From NCBI RefSeq assembly GCF_028596025.1, contig NZ_CP117167.1, positions 3,472,001 to 3,536,000 on the forward strand: a stretch of 64,000 nucleotides of DNA, in the 5' to 3' direction. Position numbers and translations under genes: made by a program. The DNA comes from Mucilaginibacter jinjuensis. Lineage in GTDB: Bacteria > Bacteroidota > Bacteroidia > Sphingobacteriales > Sphingobacteriaceae. Of the stretch, positions 55,841 through 64,000 are shown in pieces (positions within the stretch are counted from its first letter, which is position 1; every line of letters begins with the position of its first letter). Below the pieces are notes generated by a model. The model did no database searches. It saw only the letters and a program-made list of their open reading frames with translations, and had not been told where the DNA came from.

Positions 55841-56749
55841 TCAAACATTTCTGAATGAACTTGGGGTTAAAGCAGTTTTCTTTTTGAAAAAGTTATTGAA
55901 ATGGGTGGGTTCTTCAAAGCCAAGGGAGTATGCAATTTCGGCAATATTCCAGTCGGTATGTTTTAACAGGGTTTTGGCTTCGCTAAGTAAACGCTCGGCA
56001 ATACGGTCTGTGGTGGTTTGGCCTGTGGTTTCACGAATGGCCCTATTCAGGTGATTTACGTGCACTGATAGCTGGTTGGCAAAATCATTAGCCGAACGCA
56101 TAGCAAATCGCTGCGACGGTGTCTCTATCGGGAACTGGCGCTCCAGCAATTCTGTAAATACAGCAGTAATACGCGATTTAGCATCGGTATACCTGCATGA
56201 TGCCTCAGATGGTTTTGTTTTTAGTGCGTAATGAATGATATCCGTTACATAATTGCGCAACAGGTCATATTTATAAATATAGTCCGATTCAATCTCGGTC
56301 ATCATTTTATTGAATACTTCAGATACATAAGCCTCCTGCTCGGCATTCAATGGATAAAACGGACTATTACCTAACTGGTACATAGGAAGTTCATTAAGGC
56401 CACCACGTATTTTATCGGTAAAAAACTCTTCGGTGAAAATGCAGAAGAAACCTGTTCTATCGTCTGTTAGGTTTTCCCAGGCATAAGGCACCATCGAGTT
56501 AAAAAACATCAAAGTAGTACCAGATACGTCGATACTCTTATCAGCATAGTGGCATGTGCTGTTGCCGCGCATCATGGTTATTTTGTAATAACTCCTGCGG
56601 CTATAGCTTACATGGCCGTTAGCCGGATTAGGGCCAATACAATCCTCCATTCTAAAAACATTAAAATGCCCTATCTCCTTCTGGATATTCTCGGGCATCC
56701 ATTGTTGCTTATGCTGATAAAATTCTTCGAGTGATTCTGTAGTTACCAT
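55841..56749 (-). CDS. AraC-family transcriptional regulator
   Basis: 302 residues from the ATG at 56749 (MVTTESLEEFYQHK); the frame runs to a TTG at 56770, inside the promoter. The N-terminal cupin-like ligand domain (about 1-170) is followed by a C-terminal double HTH (HVNHLNRAIRETTGQTTTD, WNIAEIAYSLGFEEPTHFNN). It is likely an activator of the adjacent SDR and/or aldo/keto reductase genes. Members next to SDR genes in Bacteroidota share this layout; the inducer is unknown. Confidence 0.92.
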   Translation of the reverse strand: MVTTESLEEFYQHKQQWMPENIQKEIGHFNVFRMEDCIGPNPANGHVSYSRRSYYKITMMRGNSTCHYADKSIDVSGTTLMFFNSMVPYAWENLTDDRTGFFCIFTEEFFTDKIRGGLNELPMYQLGNSPFYPLNAEQEAYVSEVFNKMMTEIESDYIYKYDLLRNYVTDIIHYALKTKPSEASCRYTDAKSRITAVFTELLERQFPIETPSQRFAMRSANDFANQLSVHVNHLNRAIRETTGQTTTDRIAERLLSEAKTLLKHTDWNIAEIAYSLGFEEPTHFNNFFKKKTALTPSSFRNV

Positions 56750-56752
56750 ATA

Positions 56753-56782
56753 CAAAGTTACGTAATTCAAACACTATTTCAA
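56753..56782 (-). promoter_or_regulatory. Bacteroidota-type promoter of the araC-type gene
   Basis: On the minus strand TTG (56782-56780), 19 bases, TAACTTTG (56760-56753), an exact consensus fit. The start codon follows after three bases, so the message should be leaderless. Confidence 0.6.
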
Positions 56783-56803
56783 TTTCAAGTGTCTTTTAAA
56801 AGT

Positions 56804-56836
56804 AAAAACCATTACTTATTTGAGTAATGGTTTTTA
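56804..56836 (-). terminator. Terminator after the aldo/keto reductase gene
   Basis: Arms AAAAACCATTACT and AGTAATGGTTTTT around six bases, 20 bases past the reductase stop. Confidence 0.8.
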
Positions 56837-56855
56837 TGCGATAAAATGTCAATTC

Positions 56856-57845
56856 TTAACTTTTATCTACCATTTTAGCGGCAGATTCATCGTATCTGGC
56901 ACCTGTATTTGGATATTTTTTAAGGAGGTCTTCTATGTCGCTCAAATTTTCTGCTGACAATTCTACGTCAGGAGCCCCGGCGTTATCGGCCAACTTATCC
57001 CGCTTTTTTGTACCCGGTATCGGGATGATATTGTCACCTTGTTTTAGTACCCAGGCCAGGGCAAGTTGTGCCGGACTGCAACCAATTTCAGCAGCCAGAT
57101 CGGCAAAAGATTGTGCCAGTTTTTGGTTGTTGTCCTGGTGTTCTTCCTGGTAACGCGGCAGCTTTTTGCGGAAGTCGTTATCGGGTAAATCTTTTAAGTT
57201 TAAGGTATTGGTCATTAATCCCCTGGCCAGCGGGCTAAACGGCACAAAGGCAATTCCCAACTCCTTACAGGCTGGCAATACACTTGCTTCTACATCGCGG
57301 GTTAATAGGGAATATTCGCTTTGCACAGCAGCAATCGGGTGGGTTGCATGTGCTTTGCGGATGGAGTTTGCCGAAGCCTCAGACAAACCCAGATAACGTA
57401 CCTTACCTTCTTTAACTAACTCACCCATAGCGCCTACCATTTCTTCAACGGGTACATTGGGGTCGATGCGGTGGGCGTAGTATAGATCGATCACATCAAC
57501 CTTCAATCGCTTTAAGCTAGCTTCGAGGGCCTTTTTCATATAAGCCGGCGATCCATCAAACACCATTCCGTAGCCATTGCTGCCCTCACGCTGGGTAAAA
57601 CCAAACTTGGTAGCTATAAATATTTTATCGCGGTTAGGCACTAATACGTTGGATATCAGCTCTTCGTTCACCCCACTGCCATAAACATCGGCGGTATCCC
57701 AAAAGTTAATGCCCAGTTCTAGTGCGTAGTTTAGTGTTGCTATTGATTCTTTATCATCGGGCACACCATAGGCATGGCTCATGCTCATACAGCCCAGGCC
57801 AATGGCCGAAAGCTTTTCTCCGTTTCCAAAATTTCTGTATTTCAT
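56856..57845 (-). CDS. Aldo/keto reductase
   Basis: 329 residues with the AKR (beta/alpha)8 pattern: [12 protein letters not shown], catalytic Asp/Tyr in DTADVYGSG, Lys in FIATKFGF, His in LYYAHRID, and the NADPH-binding [15 protein letters not shown]. Closest in character to the AKR13-type pyridoxal/aldehyde reductases; the substrate is not known. A TACATTTG box (minus strand, 57873-57866) precedes it. Divergent from the kai operon across a 233-base gap in which I see nothing else definite. Confidence 0.94.
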   Translation of the reverse strand: MKYRNFGNGEKLSAIGLGCMSMSHAYGVPDDKESIATLNYALELGINFWDTADVYGSGVNEELISNVLVPNRDKIFIATKFGFTQREGSNGYGMVFDGSPAYMKKALEASLKRLKVDVIDLYYAHRIDPNVPVEEMVGAMGELVKEGKVRYLGLSEASANSIRKAHATHPIAAVQSEYSLLTRDVEASVLPACKELGIAFVPFSPLARGLMTNTLNLKDLPDNDFRKKLPRYQEEHQDNNQKLAQSFADLAAEIGCSPAQLALAWVLKQGDNIIPIPGTKKRDKLADNAGAPDVELSAENLSDIEDLLKKYPNTGARYDESAAKMVDKS

Positions 57846-58078
57846 ATCAAATGGTATAGTTAAATCAAATGTATAGGCTACTGCTCATATATTAGATCAG
57901 CTTAATGTAATAAGTATGTTATTGATTATCAATAAACCGCTTTTTGAAAAACACTTTAATGCCATTTAAGTTTATTATGCTATTAAAAGTTTACACCAAA
58001 AGAGCTACACAAGCATAACCCTTATTTAATTAGTAATAAAAATAATTGCTACATTAGTAATTTCCATATAGTTTCAAT

Positions 58079-59842
58079 ATGCCTTCTAAAAAAGCACCGA
58101 TAACCCCCAGGCAACTGCCTAAAGAATTGCCCAAAACACCAACAGGTATTATAGGATTAGATGAAGTTACCATGGGCGGCTTGCCAACCGGCAGGCCCAC
58201 TTTAGTATGCGGCAGCGCAGGTTGTGGTAAAACGCTACTGTCCATCGAGTTTATTGTGCGGGGCGCTCTTCAGTTCAATGAACCGGGTGTTTTTATAGCA
58301 TTTGAAGAAAAGGCAGATGAGCTGGCCACCAACGTAGCTTCATTAGGATTCGATCTGAACGAACTTCAACAGCAGAAAAAAATCAAGATAGATTATATTC
58401 ATGTTGACCGCAGCGAAATTGAAGAAACCGGCGAATATGACCTTGAAGGTTTATTTATACGCTTAAACTACGCGATTGACAGTATTGGCGCCAAGCGTGT
58501 TGTGCTGGATACCATCGAGAACCTTTTCTCTGGCCTAACTAATCAAGCTATTCTGCGTGCTGAGCTGCGCAGGTTGTTTCAATGGTTAAAAGATAAAGGC
58601 GTTACCGCTATTATTACCGGCGAAAGAGGCGAAAAAACCTTAACCCGCCAGGGGTTGGAAGAGTATGTATCTGATTGTGTGATCTTACTGGATCACCGCA
58701 TTATCAACCAGATCTCTACCCGCCGTTTACGTATTGTTAAATACCGGGGTACTACGCATGGTACCAATGAGTATCCTTTTTTAATTGACGAAGATGGTAT
58801 ATCGGTGCTACCGGTAACCTCATTAAAGTTAGATAAACCGGTATCGTCCGACAGATTCTCATCAGGCATACCTGCACTTGATAAGATGCTGAGCAAGGGT
58901 GGCTTTTTCCGTGGCAGCAGCATTTTAGTTTCGGGCACCGCAGGTACGGGCAAAACCAGCATAGCAGCCAGTTTCTGTAATGAAGCCTGCTTGCGTAACG
59001 AAAAGTGCTTGTTTTTTGCGTTTGAAGAGTCGCCGGCCCAAATTATCCGTAATATGCGCTCTATTGGCATGGATCTGCAAAACCATATAGATAAAGGCTT
59101 GTTACAGTTTTATGCATCGCGCCCAACCCTATATGGCTTGGAGATGCATCTGGTTGCCATACATAAGGCTATCAAGAAATTTAAACCTAAAGTAGTTATT
59201 TTAGACCCGATAACTAACCTGATTACGGTTGGTTCGGTAAGTGAAGTAAAATCGATGCTGGTAAGGCTGATCGATTTTTTACAGGAAGAGCAAATTACCG
59301 TGATGTTTACAGCTTTATCATTAAACACGGTTGTAAGTGAGCAAACGGACGAGGGCGTATCATCATTGGTTGATGCCTGGTTACTAATCAGGGATATTGA
59401 ATTGAATGGCGAGCGTAACCGCGGTTTATACATTATGAAATCGCGCGGGATGAAACACTCTAACCAGGTGCGTGAATTTTTAATTTCAGACAAAGGTTTA
59501 GACCTTATTGATGTTTATGTGGGGCCTGATGGCATACTTACAGGTTCGGCGCGTGAGGCTCAAATACTGCTGGAAGAAACCGGGCAGGTACTACACACAC
59601 ACTCTATTGGCTTTAAAGACCAGGAGCTGTTACGTAAACGCAAAGTTTTGGAATCGAAAATTGAAAGTTTGAGATCTGAATTTGAATCGACTGAAGCAGA
59701 ACTGAATAAGACTTATGTAGAAGAAGCCATTAAACAGGATGTACTGCAGCAAAACCGCCAAAAGTTAACCAGCTTAAGGGGTAAAAATATTGACGACGAT
59801 ATAGACACAACAAAAAGTAAAAATAAAAAAAATAAAAAGTAG
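58079..59842 (+). CDS. kaiC: KaiC-family double-RecA ATPase/kinase with C-terminal coiled coil
   Basis: 587 residues. CI domain: Walker A GSAGCGKT (about 45-52), catalytic E76-E77 in [19 protein letters not shown] domain: [10 protein letters not shown], Walker A GTAGTGKT (286-293), E316-E317 in FEES, and [19 protein letters not shown]. The phosphosite region [10 protein letters not shown] places T423, S428 and S429 where cyanobacterial KaiC has T426, S431 and T432. After about residue 515 comes a coiled coil ([20 protein letters not shown]) and a Lys-rich tail in place of the short KaiA-binding end. It should form hexamers and autophosphorylate. The stop shares a base with the kaiB start. Confidence 0.96.
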   Translation: MPSKKAPITPRQLPKELPKTPTGIIGLDEVTMGGLPTGRPTLVCGSAGCGKTLLSIEFIVRGALQFNEPGVFIAFEEKADELATNVASLGFDLNELQQQKKIKIDYIHVDRSEIEETGEYDLEGLFIRLNYAIDSIGAKRVVLDTIENLFSGLTNQAILRAELRRLFQWLKDKGVTAIITGERGEKTLTRQGLEEYVSDCVILLDHRIINQISTRRLRIVKYRGTTHGTNEYPFLIDEDGISVLPVTSLKLDKPVSSDRFSSGIPALDKMLSKGGFFRGSSILVSGTAGTGKTSIAASFCNEACLRNEKCLFFAFEESPAQIIRNMRSIGMDLQNHIDKGLLQFYASRPTLYGLEMHLVAIHKAIKKFKPKVVILDPITNLITVGSVSEVKSMLVRLIDFLQEEQITVMFTALSLNTVVSEQTDEGVSSLVDAWLLIRDIELNGERNRGLYIMKSRGMKHSNQVREFLISDKGLDLIDVYVGPDGILTGSAREAQILLEETGQVLHTHSIGFKDQELLRKRKVLESKIESLRSEFESTEAELNKTYVEEAIKQDVLQQNRQKLTSLRGKNIDDDIDTTKSKNKKNKK

Positions 59843-60123
59843 TGGGTAAAGCTTATGAATTAAGGCTATATGTGGCAGGTAAAACAACAAAATCTGTAAC
59901 TGCATTAAATAACCTTAAAAAATATTGTGAAGAACATTTAAAGGGCCAATATAGCATTGAGGTAATAGATTTGCTGGTACAACCGCAATTGGCGGAAGGC
60001 GACCAGATTTTGGCCATCCCTACCCTTGTTAAAAAAGTACCGGAGCCGGTACGTAAAATTATTGGCGACCTATCTAACGAAGAAAAAGTTTTAGTTGGGC
60101 TTGATATCCGTACCAAAAAATAA
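59842..60123 (+). CDS. kaiB: KaiB protein, canonical copy
   Basis: 93 residues from a GTG that overlaps the kaiC stop (TAGTG), so translation is coupled. The sequence keeps the KaiB landmarks [60 protein letters not shown] and the fold-switch region LVGLDI with G86 and D88 (G89 and D91 of the cyanobacterial protein). It lacks the acidic C-terminal tail. Expected to bind the CI ring of KaiC after fold switching. Confidence 0.95.
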   Translation: MGKAYELRLYVAGKTTKSVTALNNLKKYCEEHLKGQYSIEVIDLLVQPQLAEGDQILAIPTLVKKVPEPVRKIIGDLSNEEKVLVGLDIRTKK

Positions 60124-60143
60124 TAGCATAACTAAAATATAAC

Positions 60144-60458
60144 ATGACAAATAAAAACGATGATGCTATTGATTGGGATACGAATGATGAACAGATTTTT
60201 AAGCTGCGTTTGTTTGTAACCGGCACATCTCCTGCTTCTGTACGGGCAATTAATAACCTGCATGTTATTTTAGAACAACATTTAAAAGATAGGTACGAGT
60301 TAGAGATTATTGATGTTTACCAACAGCCTTTGCTGGCTAAGAGTGAAGATATATCGGCTATACCTGTATTGATAAAAAAAGATCCGGCCCCCATGCGAAG
60401 ATTGGTCGGAGACATGTCTGACACAAATAAGGTACTTCGCGGCCTTGGCTTATTGTAA
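60144..60458 (+). CDS. KaiB protein, divergent second copy
   Basis: 104 residues with an extra acidic N-terminus (NDDAIDWDTNDEQ) and then a KaiB domain: FKLRLFVTGTSPASVRAINN, LEIIDVYQQPLLAKSEDISA, IPVLIKKDPAPMRRLVGDMS. The end reads LRGLGLL, so the aspartate of the fold-switch region is Gly (G102) while the preceding Gly (G100) is kept. It is 20 bases after the first kaiB. It could be a KaiC-binding partner with altered fold-switch balance, or a connector to the kinase; both are inferences. Confidence 0.9.
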   Translation: MTNKNDDAIDWDTNDEQIFKLRLFVTGTSPASVRAINNLHVILEQHLKDRYELEIIDVYQQPLLAKSEDISAIPVLIKKDPAPMRRLVGDMSDTNKVLRGLGLL

Positions 60459-60470
60459 ATTTTTCACAGT

Positions 60471-62210
60471 TTGGAAACTACAAGAACCTATCAGGACCTG
60501 TTAAAAGAGCTGAAAGATTTACAGCTTGAAATGGAGGAAACGCGCTTCAGATTAGAAGAAGCGACCGATACCATCGAAGCCATCCGTACAGGTGAGGTTG
60601 ATGCTTTGATTGTGAACGACGGCGAAGGGCACCAATTGTATACCCTAAAAAGCGCCGATCAAACTTATCGCATTTTTATTGAGCAAATGACCGAAGGCGC
60701 GGTTACGCTTAATGAGAACGGCCATATTTTATATAGCAATTCGCAGTTTGCCCAATTGGTTGGCTTACCGCTCGAAAAAGTTACCGGTAAATCATTTTAT
60801 AAATTTATTACCGAAGATTGCCTGGAAGAATGCGAGTCGTTAATTAATAAAGCCTGGAAAGGCAATACCAAAGGCGAACTATCATTACTTACTAATTATA
60901 GTCCAAAAATCCCGGCCTTACTTTCGCTAAAAACACTTGATCTGGATGAAGGCCTCTCGTTAAGTGTTATTATTACTGACTTAACAGAACAAAAGGCAAC
61001 CCAGGAACTTTTAGAGCAAAAAAACGCACAGCTTGAACAAGCCCAGGAGATAGCGTACCATTTAAACCTCAATCTGGAAAATACGGTTAAAGAACGCACA
61101 CACGAGCTGGAGATCAACATCCGCGAAAAAACAAAGATTGAAGAAAACCTGCGTGGAAACCAGCAACGCCTGCAAAGTATATTGGATACCATGGCCGAGG
61201 GCGTAGGTATTGTTGACACCGAAGGCAAACTAATATATGCCAACCCAATGGCGCAAACCATTTTTGGCATTAAAGATGGGGAAGCGGCTTTATTTTCTGC
61301 AGATAACCCCAAATGGCAAAATTTGCATATCGATGGCTCTGCCCTACCGGATGATGAGCACCCTATGGCAATTATGTTTGCCACGCAAAGAGCTATTTAC
61401 GACCACGAAATAGCCATACAGTTTGAGGATAAAGAACGTTCATACATCTCTATCAATGCAGCACCGCTTATTGATCAAAACGGGAAACTGAATGGCGGCG
61501 TGGTAACTTTTACAGATGTTACCGCACGCAGAAAATCAATACAGCAAAAAGACGATTTTATCAGTATTGCCAGCCACGAGTTAAAAACGCCGGTTACCAG
61601 CCTGAAGGCTTCTATCCAGTTATTAGAGCGGATGAAGAACAATCCATCCCCTGTTATGCTGGCTAAACTGATAGACCAATCGGGACGCAGCCTGGAAAGA
61701 CTGAACAACCTGATCAATGATCTTTTAAATGTTAACCGTATTACCCATGGCCAACTGCAATTACGAAAAAAACAGTTTGTGGTTGGTGATATGATTAACA
61801 GCAGCAGCTATCACTTGCTTTCTGCAGGCGTACATCAATTAAACATAAACGGCGATCTTGATTCGTTTATTTATGCTGATGAGCAACGGGTTGAACAGGT
61901 TATGATCAACTTTTTAAACAATGCGGCTAAGTATGCGCCCAATTCAATTGATATAATTATTGCGGTTGAAAAGTTAGACAACAAGGTAAAAATATCTGTG
62001 GCGGATAAAGGACCGGGTATTTTGCCGGAAAAAATCCCTCACCTGTTTGATCGTTATTATCGTGCCGACCATAGCGGCACCCAATTCTCGGGCCTTGGCC
62101 TTGGCCTGTACATCAGCGCCGAAATTATTAAACGCCACGGCGGCGAAATTGGCGTAGATAGTAAACTGGGTGTAGGCAGTACATTCTGGTTTACACTTCC
62201 TGTTCAATAA
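60471..62210 (+). CDS. Soluble PAS-domain sensor histidine kinase of the kai operon
   Basis: 579 residues from a TTG 12 bases after the second kaiB; the first in-frame ATG is at 60531, which would remove 20 residues of coiled coil. Order: coiled coil with IEAIRTGEVDALIV (1-50), PAS 1 (about 60-175), coiled coil (about 180-235), PAS 2 (about 235-345), HisKA with His369 in ASHELKTPVTSLKAS, and HATPase_c with DKGPGILPEK and GLGLGLYISAEI. There are no membrane segments, so it is cytoplasmic. Position makes it the likely output kinase of the Kai proteins; no response regulator is adjacent. Confidence 0.93.
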   Translation: METTRTYQDLLKELKDLQLEMEETRFRLEEATDTIEAIRTGEVDALIVNDGEGHQLYTLKSADQTYRIFIEQMTEGAVTLNENGHILYSNSQFAQLVGLPLEKVTGKSFYKFITEDCLEECESLINKAWKGNTKGELSLLTNYSPKIPALLSLKTLDLDEGLSLSVIITDLTEQKATQELLEQKNAQLEQAQEIAYHLNLNLENTVKERTHELEINIREKTKIEENLRGNQQRLQSILDTMAEGVGIVDTEGKLIYANPMAQTIFGIKDGEAALFSADNPKWQNLHIDGSALPDDEHPMAIMFATQRAIYDHEIAIQFEDKERSYISINAAPLIDQNGKLNGGVVTFTDVTARRKSIQQKDDFISIASHELKTPVTSLKASIQLLERMKNNPSPVMLAKLIDQSGRSLERLNNLINDLLNVNRITHGQLQLRKKQFVVGDMINSSSYHLLSAGVHQLNINGDLDSFIYADEQRVEQVMINFLNNAAKYAPNSIDIIIAVEKLDNKVKISVADKGPGILPEKIPHLFDRYYRADHSGTQFSGLGLGLYISAEIIKRHGGEIGVDSKLGVGSTFWFTLPVQ

Positions 62211-62233
62211 ATACAATCAGCATTTCATTAAAC

Positions 62234-62272
62234 AAAAAAAAGCCGTCACATTAATTGAGACGGCTTTTTTTA
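62234..62272. terminator. Terminator of the kai operon
   Basis: Arms AAAAAAAGCCGTC and GACGGCTTTTTTT around eleven bases between convergent genes; A and T runs on both sides. Confidence 0.88.
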
Positions 62273-62288
62273 TTGAAAATATCTTCGC

Positions 62289-62852
62289 TTAGTTGGTTAC
62301 CGTTTTGTAAGTATAAGGCAAGCTGGTTAACTGCCCGGTTGCTATTTGTGCAATACTGATAGATACAAAGTTGCCGTTGTTATCGTAAACCGTGTTGGTA
62401 GAAATAAAGTTAAAAGTACCCGTCAGGGTTTTCTTCACCGTATCAATTGATGCAATGATGATTTGCTGAGAACCATCTTTAGTGGTGCCAAATGGTGTGT
62501 ATACATATTTACCGCCTACGTTTTGCAGTGTGCTATAGTTAAATGTTGCATTTGATGTATACGTGCCTATCGGGAAATTAACACCGGCAGGTGAATTGGT
62601 ATTTGTAATAGCCATAGTAACCTGTTTTTGCGCATGTGTTGCACTGCAGGTTAGTACCCTTGTTTTTGTTGTTGGGTTATAAGTTACAACGGCGCTCAGC
62701 GTATCGCTGGGTGCCCATAAAGTTCCGTCTAAATAAGCCTGAAAAGGTGAGATAGGCGCAGTAGTTGTAGTGGATGCTGTAACGCCGTCTTTTTTACAGC
62801 TTTGTATCAGGAATGCACAAAAAACAAGTAGAAGGGTATATTTTATTTTCAT
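62289..62852 (-). CDS. Hypothetical lipoprotein, DUF6252-like
   Basis: 187 residues; signal with lipobox LIQSCKKDG, then a Thr-rich linker and a beta-rich domain (FQAYLDGTLWAP, LTGTFNFISTNTVYDNNGNF) like the DUF6252 group of Bacteroidota lipoproteins, whose function is unknown. Family call is from memory of the pattern. Confidence 0.75.
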   Translation of the reverse strand: MKIKYTLLLVFCAFLIQSCKKDGVTASTTTTAPISPFQAYLDGTLWAPSDTLSAVVTYNPTTKTRVLTCSATHAQKQVTMAITNTNSPAGVNFPIGTYTSNATFNYSTLQNVGGKYVYTPFGTTKDGSQQIIIASIDTVKKTLTGTFNFISTNTVYDNNGNFVSISIAQIATGQLTSLPYTYKTVTN

Positions 62853-63042
62853 CTGTGAAATTTAGCCCAAATTAAGATCATTTATTGTTTAAAATATATG
62901 ATTTCACACATTTTAACATTTGACCGTGTTTGAACCTTTTTTTACTGGGGTTTTACTACCCCTCTAAACGTACTTTTAAACAATATTGTATGCCGCAAAA
63001 ATAATAAATATTGTTTCTGTTTAGGGATGATTGCAATAATAA

Positions 63043-64000
63043 TTAAGGCAATTTAACTTTATAAACGCGGAACGGATATTCAACCTTATCCTGCCCGCCA
63101 TTATACTTAGGCAATCGGTTCACCTGCGAACAGCTAAAGTACAGATAACCATCGTTTCCAATACCAAATGAGTCGGGCCAGATCAGTCTTTCGTCCTTTA
63201 CCAGGAAATGTACTTTACCATCGGGCGTAACATATTGTATGGCATGGTCGGGCGAATCACTGAGGTAAATATTGCCTTTTACATCGGCTATCATACCGTG
63301 GCACACGCCCGTTTCGGCCACCATTTCTACTTTGGATGATAGATCAGCATCGGTAAGTGATGGATTAGCAAGATCTGTTGTGAGGATCCTATACAACTTG
63401 GTTTGGTTAATGGCCCTAAAGTAGAAGTATTTGTTATCCTTGGTTAAAGCGATGCCGTTAACGTTTGAGGTAAATGGCTTACCGTTATCATCAACCACAT
63501 CCTTACCATCCAGATGCAATTTAAAACCCGGCACAACCGAGGTCGACTTATCGTTTTGGAGTACTACCCTGCTTTTGCCGCTCTTCAAGTCCAGTACCAC
63601 AATGGCGTGCAAACCAGGATCTGATAAATAAGCCAGTTGCTTACTGTTATCAATACACATATCGTTGAGCGCGCTTTTATCTTTCGGCAGATCATCAAAA
63701 GTGTAGATATGCTTTACTTTATTAGCATCCAGATCAATCTGGATCAGTTTAAACTGCCCCTGTGCAGGCGCACCCTTATCATTACCAAAAACAGACGATG
63801 CCCCTGCCGGAGCGGAGTCTAACACCCACAGGTAATTTTGATCATCTGCGTATAGGTCCTGTACGTTTACAAAATGGTTTTCGGGCTTATCGGTTACAAA
63901 TTTATTCCATTCGGCATTTGGGAAAGGTACACGCTCGCCATTCACTATTTCGGTGAGCCCATAAACATAAGGTTCGCGGTGTGGAAAGGAAACAAATAAC
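63043..64000 (-). CDS. Major royal jelly / yellow-family protein (partial, N-terminus off window)
   Basis: The frame stays open to the window edge; the GTG at 63945 is internal, because the upstream residues (FPHREPYVYGLTEIVNG) continue the family pattern. Landmarks: VNVQDLYADDQNYLWVLDSA, LNDMCIDNSKQLAYLSD, GIALTKDNKYFYFRAIN and WPDSFGIGNDGYLYFSCSQV. Bacterial members are predicted six-bladed propellers, often exported, annotated as L-dopachrome-tautomerase-related or SMP-30-like; the reaction is unknown. Confidence 0.87.
   Translation of the reverse strand, partial: LFVSFPHREPYVYGLTEIVNGERVPFPNAEWNKFVTDKPENHFVNVQDLYADDQNYLWVLDSAPAGASSVFGNDKGAPAQGQFKLIQIDLDANKVKHIYTFDDLPKDKSALNDMCIDNSKQLAYLSDPGLHAIVVLDLKSGKSRVVLQNDKSTSVVPGFKLHLDGKDVVDDNGKPFTSNVNGIALTKDNKYFYFRAINQTKLYRILTTDLANPSLTDADLSSKVEMVAETGVCHGMIADVKGNIYLSDSPDHAIQYVTPDGKVHFLVKDERLIWPDSFGIGNDGYLYFSCSQVNRLPKYNGGQDKVEYPFRVYKVKLP

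Noticed and set aside
58079..59842. KaiC gene as a RadA/DnaB-type ATPase
   Set aside because: Two complete RecA-like domains, the FEE pairs in both, the phosphosite region and the adjacent KaiB genes all fit KaiC and not RadA.

Overview
The window looks like a chromosomal segment from a Bacteroidota bacterium of the Sphingobacteriaceae type (Mucilaginibacter or Pedobacter-like; the genus is inferred). The signs are a SusC/SusD pair behind an ECF sigma factor and FecR-type anti-sigma, many lipoproteins ending their signal with a Cys followed by Lys or Ser, TPR-fused histidine kinases, Bacteroidota domains of unknown function (DUF4296, DUF4905, DUF5689), and promoters of the TTG-N19-TAnnTTTG type with no clear Shine-Dalgarno sequences. 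No tRNA, rRNA, CRISPR array, phage or transposase gene was recognised. Coding density is high. No gene-free gap exceeds 300 bases; the longest is the divergent promoter region 1637-1923.

Layout. 1-11430: a DUF885 peptidase-like gene cut by the window edge, an outer-membrane barrel protein, an MFS transporter, a TPR histidine kinase, an FtsX-type ABC permease, and a phosphate transporter followed by a tandem UspA protein. 11680-23724: a regulated polysaccharide/phosphoester locus, with ECF sigma, FecR, SusC with an STN domain, SusD, a DUF5689 lipoprotein, a beta-propeller/phosphoesterase fusion and a PL6-like lyase. 23741-34415: MsrA, a NarL-type two-component pair, small lipoproteins, MnmE, a DUF2400 protein carrying a repeat inside its reading frame, cystathionine gamma-synthase, a four-helix-bundle gene flanked by inverted low-complexity repeats, and prolyl-tRNA synthetase. 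34517-51149: envelope proteins (Gly/Tyr-rich lipoprotein, FadL-like porin, LysM protein), uridine kinase, a two-subunit CoA-transferase, an SGNH esterase, MutS2, and an overlapping run of YggS, GNAT, DUF3298 lipoprotein, aspartate kinase and a membrane-anchored MutS-like ATPase. 51335-57845: small enzymes, a glycoside hydrolase, two tandem SDR oxidoreductases, an AraC regulator and an aldo/keto reductase. 58079-62210: a KaiC-KaiB-KaiB-histidine kinase operon. 62289-64000: a lipoprotein and a royal-jelly/yellow-type protein cut by the edge.

The most interesting system is the kai operon. KaiC has two RecA-like domains, intact catalytic glutamate pairs, a Ser-Ser phosphosite pair and a C-terminal coiled coil. 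It is followed by one canonical KaiB, one divergent KaiB that lacks the aspartate of the fold-switch region, and a soluble PAS histidine kinase. There is no KaiA, so a KaiA-independent timer with its own output kinase is a reasonable hypothesis.

The second theme is non-coding structure. There are four copies of a palindromic GTCATTGCGAG repeat in two subtypes, one of them composite and sitting between the two CoA-transferase genes. A related-looking repeat is translated inside the DUF2400 gene, there is a GTAGAGAC palindrome, and several intergenic patches are built from permuted 7-9 base words, including those that bracket the four-helix-bundle gene.
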